A stretch of DNA of 64,000 bases from Caldicellulosiruptor obsidiansis OB47 (GCF_000145215.1 NC_014392.1:1806001-1870000), one strand, 5' to 3'; shown: positions 6,465 through 15,779, counted from the stretch's first letter. The notes: generated by a model not told the origin, from the sequence alone. Translations and numbers: made by a program.

Positions 6465-8180
6465 TTGTATCTTAAAAAAAGTACAAACCGTAAAACTGGT
6501 AGAACTTATCTGTCAATCGTAAACAGCTACTATGACAAAGAAACTAAACAATCTCGAACAGCTACCGTCCGCTCCTTAGGTTATCTTGACGAACTTCAAA
6601 AACAATATGATGACCCTATCGCATTTTTCACCGAAGAAGTTCGTAAAATGAACGAAGAATTGAATAAAGAAAATTCTGAGCTCAATCTCAAAATTTCATT
6701 AAATGAAACTATGCCTTTAAATTATAGTGCTCGAAAAAATTTTGGTTATGCAGCTTTAAGTAAAATCTATCATGAGCTTGAAATAGACAAGTTCATAAAA
6801 AATAAACAGCGCTACTCACAAGAAGAATACGATGCTAATAGTATTTTAAAACTTTTGGTATACTCTCGCTTGCTTTTCCCCGCATCAAAAAAGAAAACTT
6901 TTGAAAATAAAGATATTTTCTTTGAAAAATTTGATTTTTCATTAGACGACGTATATCGAAGTTTATCTTTTTTCAATAGACATTGCGAGCAACTTTTACT
7001 TTGGATTCATGAACATATAAAAAAGCTTTATAACCGTAATACAGAGCTTGTTTACTATGATGTCACAAACTATTATTTTGAGATTGACAAACAAGATGAA
7101 CTAAGGAGAAAAGGCGTATCAAAAGAACATCGTCCAGATCCTATTGTACAGATGGGATTGTTTATGGATACAAATGGCATACCTATTACATACAAACTTT
7201 TTCCTGGAAATGCGCCTGATAAAACAACTTTAATTCCTGCCTTGCGAACAATTCAAAAAGAATATTCCTTAGGCAGAATAATTGTAGTAGCAGATAGAGG
7301 ACTAACAACCGGAGATAATATTTGGTATATTTTATCTGCCAAAAATGGATATATACTAAGTTATTCTATCAGAGGTGCTGACAGAGATTTTCAGAAGTAT
7401 GTACTTGATGAAAAAGGATATGTTGAAAAATCCAATGGATTTAAAATAAAGTCAAGACTTTATCCAAGAGAGATTCAAATAACAACGGCAAGTGGGAAGA
7501 AGATGAAAAAAGTAGTAGATGAACTTCAAATAGTCTTTTACAGTCCGGAATATGCAGCAAAAGAAAAACAAGAGAGAGAAGCAGCTTTGATAAAAGCGAT
7601 GGATTTGATTAAAAATCCAGGGAAATACAACAAAGCCACAGCTTATGGTGCAGCCAAGTATGTAAAGAATCTTGCATTTGACCCTAATACAGGTGAGATA
7701 TTGGCAAGTGCTCAGAGGAAGCTATCTTTGGATGAAGAGAAATTAAAAGAAGAAGAAAAATTTGATGGATACTATGCTATTGTTACAAGCGAGTACAAAG
7801 AATCACCGGAGAAGATAATAAACATATATAAAGGACTTTGGAAGATAGAAGAAGCATTCAAGATAACAAAGAACGAGATAGAAAGTAGACCTGTTTATTT
7901 ATCCTTAGAAGAACACATAAATGCTCATTTTTTGACCTGTTTTATATCATTAGTAATTGCAAAAATATTGGAATACAGGTTACAATGGAAATACTGTGTT
8001 ACAGAGATTTTGGAGAGTTTGAGGAAAGCATCATGTAGCCATATTAAAGAAAACTATTATGTATTTGATTTTTTTGATGAAGTACTTGAGGAAATTGGAA
8101 AAGATTTAAACATAGATTTTAGTAAAAAATTTATGAGATTGAAGGAAATAAAAAAAGTTTTAGGTGAGACAAAAAAGTGA
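6465..8180 (+). CDS. IS1634-family transposase
   Basis: 571 residues, start TTG at 6465 with GAGG upstream and a TATAAT at 6426-6431. The DDE segments are YYDVTNYYFEI, IIVVADRGLTTGDN, and the C-terminal YKGLWKIEEAFKITK with the catalytic Glu, typical of IS1634-type proteins. The reading frame is intact. A terminator follows. It runs opposite to the tapirins, and transcription from the duplicated promoter at 8283-8311 would run antisense to it. Confidence 0.9.
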   Translation: MYLKKSTNRKTGRTYLSIVNSYYDKETKQSRTATVRSLGYLDELQKQYDDPIAFFTEEVRKMNEELNKENSELNLKISLNETMPLNYSARKNFGYAALSKIYHELEIDKFIKNKQRYSQEEYDANSILKLLVYSRLLFPASKKKTFENKDIFFEKFDFSLDDVYRSLSFFNRHCEQLLLWIHEHIKKLYNRNTELVYYDVTNYYFEIDKQDELRRKGVSKEHRPDPIVQMGLFMDTNGIPITYKLFPGNAPDKTTLIPALRTIQKEYSLGRIIVVADRGLTTGDNIWYILSAKNGYILSYSIRGADRDFQKYVLDEKGYVEKSNGFKIKSRLYPREIQITTASGKKMKKVVDELQIVFYSPEYAAKEKQEREAALIKAMDLIKNPGKYNKATAYGAAKYVKNLAFDPNTGEILASAQRKLSLDEEKLKEEEKFDGYYAIVTSEYKESPEKIINIYKGLWKIEEAFKITKNEIESRPVYLSLEEHINAHFLTCFISLVIAKILEYRLQWKYCVTEILESLRKASCSHIKENYYVFDFFDEVLEEIGKDLNIDFSKKFMRLKEIKKVLGETKK

Positions 8181-8210
8181 TTTTTCACTATAACTTTTTG
8201 ATAAAACTTA

Positions 8211-8252
8211 AATAGCCTACAATCCTTTATTCCCAATGGATTGCAGGCTATT
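8211..8252. terminator. Terminator after the IS1634-type transposase
   Basis: A 15-bp stem (8211-8225 with 8238-8252, one mismatch that becomes G-U on the minus strand) is followed by a T-run on the plus strand. It could also stop transcription entering the element from the right. Confidence 0.75.
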
Positions 8253-8280
8253 TTTATTCCAATCATCTGCAAAAGTCAGG

Positions 8281-8414
8281 TTATTATCTCACAAAACTTA
8301 GAGTTTTTCAAGCACATTTTTCAGCTCCTGTATTCAAGTGTAATTAAATTTATTAATTTAAAGCTGCAAAGACTACCTCCACAACCATCTAACTGAGCAT
8401 TATAATTAACCACA
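8281..8414 (-). repeat. Target duplication of the IS1634-type element, intact right copy
   Basis: 134 bp, identical over its whole length to the split left copy. It shows the empty site of the later IS4-type insertion (CAGCTCCTG uninterrupted). It contains a second copy of the tapirin 2 promoter (TTGAAA at 8311-8306, GATAAT at 8288-8283, minus strand), now pointing into the transposon. Confidence 0.92.
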
Positions 8415-8454
8415 CTCGTCATTGTTTTAAATAAACTTATTATCCTCACATTTA

Positions 8455-10383
8455 CTACTTTATGACAATGTTTCGTCTTAAAATGTTATATAAAGTTTTT
8501 CTTCCAACTGCATCAGCCTCCGTATATATTATTTGAGATGGTTGAATACCTGTATTATTCTCAATGTCTTGTTGTATGGAAGGACTTGGCGTTTGATACT
8601 TTAGCGTAAGCCCAGCATATGGATTCTCCAAGCAGTTTACATCTAATGCATTACCAAGCGAGATTATCGAACCATTTAAAATAGTCATACCACCACCCAC
8701 GAATGTAATGTTGCCCCGTGAAATTAAATGCAGCTGGAGTGTTGAGAAATCAACAGTGGGTAAACTTAATCTACCCAATATTTCTAACCTTGCTTCATTA
8801 TCGTTAATAAAGGATTCACCATATATTACTATCTGCGGGGGTGTTTGAGTTATGTCTGCAGTGCTGCCAAGCTGAGGACTACCAACACTATCAGCTGGCA
8901 ATGGTGTTATTAGCAAACCACTGGTATAATCCCGATTTCTTATTTCATCTATCTCAGCTGGCGTAGGTGGATATGAAAAAGAAGAAGAATACGAAATTGT
9001 CCCACCATTATTTTGTATGGATATTATCGTGGATGCATCGGGAGTTGTTGCTACATATAATTTTGCTCCATTTTCAAGAATCAAGCGGGAACCATTGCGT
9101 ACTACCAATGAATTGCAGTAAACCGCACTGTTGCTTTTTAACGTTACTGTTGCTCCATCAATAACCTCAAGTGTCCCTCTTATACTTGCTAACGCTGAAA
9201 CTTCCATGTTCACACCCGGTCCAGCTAGCTTTACATTGCTATCAGAAAACAATTGTACAAACTTATAGCTACCGGCCCCATATAATTGCATTTCCTGACC
9301 AACATAAATTGTTTTTGCATCAATATTAGTTGAGCGTGGGGATATCCTATTTGCTTTCAAACTTTTTTCTACATAAATTATATTCCTTACAACTATATTG
9401 TTGTCACGACATCGCGAGTCACTATCTTGATTTATCATCATCTCACCTTTTGATATCAAATTGTCAATATTAAACACCGCACCACCGTGTATCGTTAGGT
9501 CACCACCTGAATACACACTTCCATTTTCGACAGTAAGGTTTTTGTTAGTATTAAGAGCACCCTTTGAAAATATTGCATAATCAAGCGGTGATGAAGGAAC
9601 AGGCGTTGGTGATGGATTCAAAATTAAGTTCACTGAACTTCCACTGTCATCAGCTATTCTAACATCTAATCGCAATGCTCTCTTTACCTCTTTATCTGAC
9701 GAAGTTCCTGCTCTCTTTTTAGATACATCAATGTAAATTGTATATCCATCAGGAAGAGACCCACTTGTCGTACCTGACCATGCATTAACTGTGATATCAT
9801 CAAGTTCATACCCAGTCAGGCTCTCATAATGTGGCTTTATATACAACTCTACTAAGTCAGATAACTTCTTAAACTCCGGCAGCGACAGAGATTCAACCTT
9901 TATGGAAGCATCACTACCCACGTCATTCATAAACCGGCTTACCTCATCCCTTATAATCGCTTTCATACCCTCATACACTTTGTCTTCAGCTACATCTCGA
10001 CTTATCCTCCCATGTCGCAAATCATCCAATATCTTCCCCGGCTCATAGCTCTCATCTCCCAATAACCATCTCACTCGACCAGGACATATATCTTTTAGTG
10101 TCCCATCTCCCTTGTAATAATAACCATACGCTATATTCTTTGCATCCTCTAACAGTTGATTAAAATAATACAAAAACTCCTCTGCTGCACTTTCAGCTCC
10201 ATAGCCTGTTGCAGATTTCTGATATATAGATGTGCTCTGGTTCAGCGATGCTAACACAGCCGACATCGTCCCCAGCAATATTGTGCTCAGAACAGCAATA
10301 ACTATTATCACAACAATCAAAACAGATCCGTCAACCTTTTTAATAAACATCCTGTCTTTTAAACAACTAATTTTTTCCAGCAT
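8455..10383 (-). CDS. Tapirin 1, cellulose-binding surface protein
   Basis: 642 residues with the tapirin layout: short basic N-terminus, a membrane helix at about residues 19-42 (GSVLIVVIIVIAVL), an alpha-rich region, and a C-terminal half of repetitive short strands suggesting a beta-helix. It binds cellulose by family knowledge. It starts 7 bases after the stop of the last minor pilin and looks like the final gene of the pilus operon, whereas tapirin 2 has its own riboswitch. A 581-bp segment (9688-10268) differs from tapirin 2 (3561-4141) at only two bases, while the rest of the two genes diverges strongly. No clear terminator follows. Confidence 0.88.
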   Translation of the reverse strand: MLEKISCLKDRMFIKKVDGSVLIVVIIVIAVLSTILLGTMSAVLASLNQSTSIYQKSATGYGAESAAEEFLYYFNQLLEDAKNIAYGYYYKGDGTLKDICPGRVRWLLGDESYEPGKILDDLRHGRISRDVAEDKVYEGMKAIIRDEVSRFMNDVGSDASIKVESLSLPEFKKLSDLVELYIKPHYESLTGYELDDITVNAWSGTTSGSLPDGYTIYIDVSKKRAGTSSDKEVKRALRLDVRIADDSGSSVNLILNPSPTPVPSSPLDYAIFSKGALNTNKNLTVENGSVYSGGDLTIHGGAVFNIDNLISKGEMMINQDSDSRCRDNNIVVRNIIYVEKSLKANRISPRSTNIDAKTIYVGQEMQLYGAGSYKFVQLFSDSNVKLAGPGVNMEVSALASIRGTLEVIDGATVTLKSNSAVYCNSLVVRNGSRLILENGAKLYVATTPDASTIISIQNNGGTISYSSSFSYPPTPAEIDEIRNRDYTSGLLITPLPADSVGSPQLGSTADITQTPPQIVIYGESFINDNEARLEILGRLSLPTVDFSTLQLHLISRGNITFVGGGMTILNGSIISLGNALDVNCLENPYAGLTLKYQTPSPSIQQDIENNTGIQPSQIIYTEADAVGRKTLYNILRRNIVIK

Positions 10384-10390
10384 CCCCTTT

Positions 10391-11239
10391 TTACCCCCTC
10401 ATAAAAAATTTGTACTCCCTCACTTTTCTATTCTTTTGTTCGTTCCAAATTTCCATGGTTACCTCAAAAAGCTGATGGTAAAATTTTGAATTGGTGTACG
10501 AAATAAATTTCACTGTGGACCTTTGTGTGGTAAAATTACCAGCCGGACTTGCTGTCGGACTTGGTGTAGGAGATGCCGCAGAACCTACTGTAAAGCTTTT
10601 AGACCATACTTCTAACAGTTGAGTGGTGTAATTTGATGTACGAATTCCCCCGTTCATTTCAAAGACACCATCAATATTACAATTTACAGTAGAAGTATTG
10701 TCAATAAAGTAAATTTTAAAATTGGGATTAGTAACTATTAATGGTATATTGTTGAATCTGTACTCAGCCCGGTCTATTCCGCTTATTTCCTTATAAACTT
10801 CTATATTTACCACTCCACTTAAACTCGGAGGAATAGATAAACTAAGGTCATATTTCACACCACCATAAGTTGCATCGTACACTTTTTGGTATACTGACAC
10901 TGTATTTGAAGCATTAGCTACAAGTATTAAATCGAAATCACAATCAATCCTTTTTACAGTATATTTTACTTTATATTTGTCATTGCCAAATTCCAGTTCA
11001 CTACCACTATAGTCTGGTAATGAATATACTACATCCGCAAAATGACTATCATCATTTCCCATATCAGCGTACATTTTTTCCATTGCTTTGTTCAAAACCT
11101 GAGCAATATCCATATTCTCTTTTGACTTTGAGGTTACCCTCATCGATTGGTTAAACGCAATTCCAATTGGAATCAAAATTATAGCAAATATAGCAACAGC
11201 AACTATAACCTCTACCAACGAAAAACCTTTTAACTTCAT
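10391..11239 (-). CDS. Type IV prepilin-like minor pilin (PilV-like)
   Basis: 282 residues beginning MKLKGFSLVEVIVAVAIF: a class III/IV prepilin signal with the G/F cleavage point after residue 5 and Glu at position +5, then a hydrophobic helix. PilD would cleave and methylate it. The rest is a beta-rich head with a Pro/Ser/Thr stretch near residue 230. Large minor pilins of this kind prime or cap the pilus. It sits between pilO and tapirin 1, with 11- and 7-base gaps. Confidence 0.8.
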   Translation of the reverse strand: MKLKGFSLVEVIVAVAIFAIILIPIGIAFNQSMRVTSKSKENMDIAQVLNKAMEKMYADMGNDDSHFADVVYSLPDYSGSELEFGNDKYKVKYTVKRIDCDFDLILVANASNTVSVYQKVYDATYGGVKYDLSLSIPPSLSGVVNIEVYKEISGIDRAEYRFNNIPLIVTNPNFKIYFIDNTSTVNCNIDGVFEMNGGIRTSNYTTQLLEVWSKSFTVGSAASPTPSPTASPAGNFTTQRSTVKFISYTNSKFYHQLFEVTMEIWNEQKNRKVREYKFFMRG

Positions 11240-11250
11240 TTCAACTCACC

Positions 11251-11895
11251 TTATTTAAACAAATTACTTTTTCCAGTCGGACTAATTTTAATTGTCTTAT
11301 TCAAAACAAACTCACGCGCTGGACTTTGCGGGTCGTTAAATCCATAAAATTTTATCACTGCATTTACCGTTAACTTGTTTTCTGCCTTTGTCATGTTCAG
11401 CGAATCAATTGTAAATAAAGGTGCAAAATTCGGTTGTGTATCAAGAATTGTGTGTATTTTTTCATATTCACAATTCCAGGTTTGGCGTGATAATAGATAA
11501 TATGGATAAAACTGGTCGCCCATATCTTTTGTATTTCCAAGCTCAATTTTCTGTGAAGGCTCAAACATATATGAAGAAGTACTAATCTTCACTGTTTCTA
11601 AGAGTCTTTTTAAATCTACAACACAAAACAAAGCATTCTGATTTGGCGGAATAATATCTTTTAATTTAGCATACTCTTTTTTCACATTTTCTATTTCTGC
11701 CTTGTGTGCGTTATAATTGCTTATTATCATATTCAACCTTGAAAGCTCTGCAGTAAGGGTTTCATACTGTGTTTTTAAATTCTCTAATCTTTGAGACAAG
11801 TTACTATATATAAATGAATAAAAAACCACTCCAATTATCACTATTAACCCAATAATCAGTAAATTTTTTTCTCTACTGCTCAGTTTATAACCCAT
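11251..11895 (-). CDS. pilO: PilO, inner-membrane pilus alignment protein
   Basis: 214 residues: a membrane helix at about 13-33, then a long coiled coil (about 35-85) and a ferredoxin-like domain. This fits PilO, which pairs with PilN to link the cytoplasmic PilM ring to the pilus. Position after pilM and pilN supports the call; the sequence itself is weakly conserved. Confidence 0.75.
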   Translation of the reverse strand: MGYKLSSREKNLLIIGLIVIIGVVFYSFIYSNLSQRLENLKTQYETLTAELSRLNMIISNYNAHKAEIENVKKEYAKLKDIIPPNQNALFCVVDLKRLLETVKISTSSYMFEPSQKIELGNTKDMGDQFYPYYLLSRQTWNCEYEKIHTILDTQPNFAPLFTIDSLNMTKAENKLTVNAVIKFYGFNDPQSPAREFVLNKTIKISPTGKSNLFK

Positions 11896-11946
11896 TGCTA
11901 CCTTTCCCCACCTTCATTAAACTGATCTTAAAATTCTTAAAACTTC

Positions 11947-12480
11947 TTATCTTATATCAGCACTCACATCAGCTTTTTTGATACCTTCCACATCATTTGC
12001 ACCATTAAATACTACATTTGCAAAGTGTGGATCATTAGATAGACTGTAAACAAACTGAACTACACTCTCAACATTCTTGCTTGCCACTCTGCAATTAAGT
12101 TTATTATTTTCTATCTGCAGCATCTCAAATGTCAGATTTTGGGGAGTTAGTTTCTCAAGAGTAGTAAGCAATTCCTTTAACTTTCGGTTTTCATTTTTCT
12201 TTTGATTAACAAACCCAATTTTTATATCATATGCCTCTTTTATCTTTAAATCTCTCTGTATCTTGTTCACAATTGTCCTCTTCGAGTTTATTTCTGTCGT
12301 AGTACTGCTGATTTTCATGGAATAGGAAATTATCTGAACAAACATAAGTACAGATACCAATATACACACACCAATTACTGATATTAGAGCAATTATTAAT
12401 GCACCGCTTGCCTTCTCTTCGCTCACTTTATATTGCTTACTGTATGCCTCTAACAAATTTATATCCTTTAAAACTGGCAC
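11947..12480 (-). CDS. pilN: PilN, pilus assembly protein
   Basis: 177 residues starting MPVLKDINLLEAY. The INLL motif near the N-terminus is the segment by which PilN binds PilM. A membrane helix follows at about 25-52, then a coiled coil and a small alpha/beta domain. Gene order pilM-pilN-pilO is the classic one. Confidence 0.82.
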   Translation of the reverse strand: MPVLKDINLLEAYSKQYKVSEEKASGALIIALISVIGVCILVSVLMFVQIISYSMKISSTTTEINSKRTIVNKIQRDLKIKEAYDIKIGFVNQKKNENRKLKELLTTLEKLTPQNLTFEMLQIENNKLNCRVASKNVESVVQFVYSLSNDPHFANVVFNGANDVEGIKKADVSADIR

Positions 12481-12520
12481 TACCTCCTGCCTCCTTTGCC
12501 CTCCAATATCACTGTGTCTT

Positions 12521-13483
12521 CTAAATCAACCCACTGAAAGCTGTTGCATATGCAAACATCACACTTTTTTCCTGTGATTCAATCTTTCTGACAGACTTAA
12601 AATCGCTCACAAGTTCTACATCCATATTCAGTCTTCTTCTCAAAAGACTACTAATATCAATATGTTGACATACCTCTCCTGTTAAGTATATTTTCTTTAT
12701 GTTTGTTATAGGTTCTTCCCTTGTTCGTACAAAGTCATAAAACTTAATTACGCTTTCAGAAATAAGATCTTCAATTAAGCTAAATTCATAATCATAAGAT
12801 TGCTCAGAATTTTCTTTAAACATCTCTTCAAGCTGAACAAGCGAAAATAGCTTTGTGGCACAAAGTTCATTGTTCGCAACAACAGAAGTAGAAACTCCAT
12901 TTCGGGTGATATTCACTATCATGTATGAGTTATCATCTTCTTGTTTGTTCAGCTTTCTTTCGTTTTTGAATAGTTTAACAATTGAATTTGGCTCAATATC
13001 AATCTTAGATATTTTTATTCCTGCATTTTTAAAGGCATTTATTACACCTTCTATTAAAAATCTATGTACACCAACAATAAGTATCTTTTGCTTTTTAATC
13101 TTCCCTTCGTCAAATATTTTAAGTTGCTTATAATCAAGTATATAACTATCTATGTTTATTGGGAAATATTGTCTTGCCTCATGGCGTATCATGTTGTATA
13201 TTTTATCATCGGCAACGTAAGGCATTTCTAATTCTCTTATCAAAATGTTTGAAATCCCTGAAAATATAACATTAACATTTTTCTTGCCAACCTTATTTTG
13301 ATTGAAAAGGCTTCTAAGTTCTATCTGCAAAAGAACATCGTCAACCTTAATATCCTCTTTGATTATGTTATCATCGAGATTTTTTTCAAAAAATCTATTG
13401 ATTTCTATGCTGCTATTTTGAAACTTACCTTCGGCCACTCTTATGTAGTTTTTTCCTATTTCCACAACTACTTTTTCACTCAT
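12521..13483 (-). CDS. pilM: PilM, actin-like pilus assembly ATPase homologue
   Basis: About 320 residues with an FtsA/PilM-like fold pattern: VVVEIGKNYIRVAEG at the start (phosphate-1 strand), IRELEMPYV and HEARQYFPINID as in PilM. It forms the cytoplasmic part of the alignment complex and binds PilN. I chose the ATG at 13483 with GAGGTG upstream over an overlapping GTG at 13492. Confidence 0.85.
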   Translation of the reverse strand: MSEKVVVEIGKNYIRVAEGKFQNSSIEINRFFEKNLDDNIIKEDIKVDDVLLQIELRSLFNQNKVGKKNVNVIFSGISNILIRELEMPYVADDKIYNMIRHEARQYFPINIDSYILDYKQLKIFDEGKIKKQKILIVGVHRFLIEGVINAFKNAGIKISKIDIEPNSIVKLFKNERKLNKQEDDNSYMIVNITRNGVSTSVVANNELCATKLFSLVQLEEMFKENSEQSYDYEFSLIEDLISESVIKFYDFVRTREEPITNIKKIYLTGEVCQHIDISSLLRRRLNMDVELVSDFKSVRKIESQEKSVMFAYATAFSGLI

Positions 13484-13539
13484 CAGATTCACCTCGAATA
13501 AATTTCAAAAAATTTCTGCCTGTATATTCTTTCGTTACA

Positions 13540-14112
13540 TCAAAAGGTGCGAAAAACATGTTCTATTTTGTATACTCTTGTTATTAGGTTAGAACCACGC
13601 TTGTTTATAACAACCTCATATTCAATTACTATCTTTGAACCCGAAACAAAAATACAATCAAATCTGGTAACCAGCCCATCTAAAAAGGTGAAGGCTATAG
13701 GTGATGGGACAGTGGGACTACTTGAAGATGCCAGAAATATCTTCTCAATACTAATTTTTTTAGAACCACTATCATACACAAGCTTTATTCTAAAATCAGG
13801 TCGGGCAGTTGGTGCTGGCAAGTCGCTTTGATATACATCCATTGTTATTACTTTTGTTGTGCCAACAACCGAATACTGAATACTGGCCTGGTCAGACATA
13901 GACAGCCACTGCTTTACCTGATCGTTTAATCTTTTTGCTTCACCCTCAATCCTGGCTATGTTAATGTTCTCCTGTGCAACTTTGAAGTTCTGAATAAAAA
14001 AGGAATAAATTGCGCCAAGGATTATTGCAACAATTGCAACAACTACTATCAGCTCAACAAGCGTCAAACCTTTTAATTTAAAATCACTTTTTATTTTCAA
14101 ATTACATCTCAT
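13540..14112 (-). CDS. Type IV prepilin-like minor pilin (PilW/GspJ-like)
   Basis: 190 residues with a prepilin signal after a basic leader: KLKGLTLVELIVVVAIVAIIL, with Leu rather than Phe after the cleavage Gly and Glu at +5. The head domain is beta-rich. The ATG overlaps the stop of the upstream pilin by four bases, so the two are translationally coupled. Confidence 0.8.
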   Translation of the reverse strand: MRCNLKIKSDFKLKGLTLVELIVVVAIVAIILGAIYSFFIQNFKVAQENINIARIEGEAKRLNDQVKQWLSMSDQASIQYSVVGTTKVITMDVYQSDLPAPTARPDFRIKLVYDSGSKKISIEKIFLASSSSPTVPSPIAFTFLDGLVTRFDCIFVSGSKIVIEYEVVINKRGSNLITRVYKIEHVFRTF

Positions 14113-14663
14113 TTAACTTCAACACTCCCTGGTGGCATTACCCTGACAATAACCTTTTTTTGATAACCGCCTGTTATCCCTCTTATTCTTACAACAAACA
14201 CCTTATTTGCATTTGGAAAATAACTTTCATTGCTCCTCCCACCCGGTGAACCTGAAAAACGCCACAATATTCCTTTATTGTCATAATATAGATAGGTTGC
14301 AATTGGTCCAGCTCCTGTAACTATCACGTCAGAGTCTAACTCAGCGCTCTTGCTTTTTAGTTCCTTTAATACCTTTTCCGTTCCACTTTCATATTTTACA
14401 AGCTGGATCTGTAAATACGTCTCACCTGTTACCGGATCTGGCACAATATGGTTATTGATTTTGACAAAGTATTTATCAAATACTACTTCTTTGTCTTCAT
14501 ACTCGTAGAGCATTGACAGCATATCAGCAAGCCCATTGGCAACGTTTTTGACTTCTGCCCGGCGAACAGATGCCAGATAAGCCGGTATCCCAATTGCTAA
14601 CAATATTGCAATTATCGCAATGACAATTATCATTTCGCTTAGGGAAAATCCCTTACATTTCAT
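14109..14663 (-). CDS. Type IV prepilin-like minor pilin (GspH/FimT-like)
   Basis: About 184 residues. Prepilin signal KCKGFSLSEMIIVIAIIAIL with Glu at +5, then a pilin helix. I chose the internal ATG at 14663, which has AAAGGG upstream; the ATG at 14684 has only a weak site. It overlaps the end of the comFB gene by about 11 bases. Confidence 0.8.
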   Translation of the reverse strand: MKCKGFSLSEMIIVIAIIAILLAIGIPAYLASVRRAEVKNVANGLADMLSMLYEYEDKEVVFDKYFVKINNHIVPDPVTGETYLQIQLVKYESGTEKVLKELKSKSAELDSDVIVTGAGPIATYLYYDNKGILWRFSGSPGGRSNESYFPNANKVFVVRIRGITGGYQKKVIVRVMPPGSVEVK

Positions 14664-14943
14664 TCTTACAATCCCTTTCTTCATGCCTTATATTATTTTT
14701 AACTATATACGCCGCTGCTGCCAGCGCAGCAATTATGTCAACCTCAAACTGAATTTCTAACTCTTTTAATTTAACATACATCTTACCTTCTTCTGTCACG
14801 CAATATCGAGGTGGAAGTCTATTCAGTGCCAACGCCATAACGTCAGCTTTGCACTTTTCGCACCTGCAAACATCCAATTCATCAATTATTTTCTCATAGT
14901 ATTTTTGAACAACCTCTTCCATCAGATTTTTTACAACATACAT
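14653..14943 (-). CDS. ComFB-family protein, probable cyclic-dinucleotide receptor
   Basis: About 96 residues: VVKNLMEEVVQKYYEKI, then Cys-rich VCRCEKCKADVMALALNRLPPRYCVT, and an amphipathic C-terminal helix. This matches the late competence protein ComFB family, small dimeric alpha-helical proteins of which several members are reported to bind c-di-GMP and to affect pili, motility or competence. Four Cys (about 26, 28, 31, 48) could hold zinc. Lying inside the pilus operon right after pilD, it is a good candidate c-di-GMP sensor for the pilus. I chose the ATG at 14943 (AGGTAGG upstream) over a TTG at 14946. Confidence 0.82.
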   Translation of the reverse strand: MYVVKNLMEEVVQKYYEKIIDELDVCRCEKCKADVMALALNRLPPRYCVTEEGKMYVKLKELEIQFEVDIIAALAAAAYIVKNNIRHEERDCKNEM

Positions 14944-14950
14944 CAAATAC

Positions 14951-15727
14951 CTACCTCACTATTATTAGCTGATAGTAAAGATCAGCAATCCTTTCACCTG
15001 CCACTGTTGACACAAATATGCCAATTGATATGAACGGACCAAACGGAATCTCCCTCTTTTTCTCGTTTCCCTTTAAAATGCTTTGAACAAGCTTCAAACC
15101 TAAAACATATAAAAATGCTACCAAAAATGCCACGAAATTGCACACAATTGCCTGTCTTACTGTAAATCCTACACCTCCTGCCATCAAAAGCAAAACATCC
15201 CCTAACCCCATTGCATTGCCCCGGGTAATTAAGTATATAAGCCCTACCAGAAGAGCATTTAAAATTGGTCCAAGCACCACAAACGTCATTGAGGTTTTTA
15301 AAACCCCTTTTAAACTCACCTCAAACCCAAACTTTAAAATGGCAAGCAAAAGAATACTTGTTACGCTCATCTCGTAAGTTTTGAAATCTACAACTGAAAT
15401 GTATATCAGGATACAGCCAATCAAAAATAATAAAAAAGCTGATACACTCAAACCATACACTCTTGTGCTTGCTATTGCAAGCAAACAACACACAGCTTCA
15501 ACAGCCGGGTATAAAGGTGAAATTGGGCTTTTGCAATATCTGCACTTTCCTTTCAAGATAATAAAGCTTAAGATGGGAATTAAATCAAACCATCTTATCT
15601 TTCTTCCACAATTTGGACAATGACTCGAGGGGAATATAATTGATTCCCCTCGAGGTATTCTATATATGCATACATTCAGGAAGCTACCAAACACCAATCC
15701 CAACGCTCCTACTATTGTCTCTAACAT
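14951..15727 (-). CDS. pilD: PilD, prepilin peptidase and N-methyltransferase
   Basis: 258 residues, polytopic. The N-terminal cytoplasmic loop has two CxxC pairs (Cys37/40 and 62/65: CPNC, CRYC) of the bifunctional type that both cleaves and methylates prepilins. The aspartyl protease residues appear as Asp114 (VVDFKTYEM) and Asp177 in the GxGD motif (GLGDVLL). It processes the five prepilin-like proteins of this operon. Confidence 0.92.
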   Translation of the reverse strand: MLETIVGALGLVFGSFLNVCIYRIPRGESIIFPSSHCPNCGRKIRWFDLIPILSFIILKGKCRYCKSPISPLYPAVEAVCCLLAIASTRVYGLSVSAFLLFLIGCILIYISVVDFKTYEMSVTSILLLAILKFGFEVSLKGVLKTSMTFVVLGPILNALLVGLIYLITRGNAMGLGDVLLLMAGGVGFTVRQAIVCNFVAFLVAFLYVLGLKLVQSILKGNEKKREIPFGPFISIGIFVSTVAGERIADLYYQLIIVR

Positions 15728-15779
15728 CTTTGGTATACTCCTTCAAAATGAAATAAGAATACCAACTAATTCACATACA

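Larger units (their letters stand above)
6304..8280 (+). mobile_element. IS1634-family insertion sequence with a 134-bp target duplication
   Basis: An element of about 1.97 kb; its ends read CCCGAGTTTTGCAG (from 6306) and, inward from 8280, CCTGACTTTTGCAG, 12 of 14 matching. It is flanked by exact 134-bp direct repeats (4588-4635 plus 6211-6303, and 8281-8414). Very long and variable target duplications are a known property of the IS1634 family, which fits the transposase. The insertion duplicated the tapirin 2 promoter. Confidence 0.88.

Noticed and set aside
4588-8414. 134-bp repeat as a novel repeat family or CRISPR-like unit
   Set aside because: Only two copies, exactly flanking an IS1634-type element; best explained as that element's target-site duplication.
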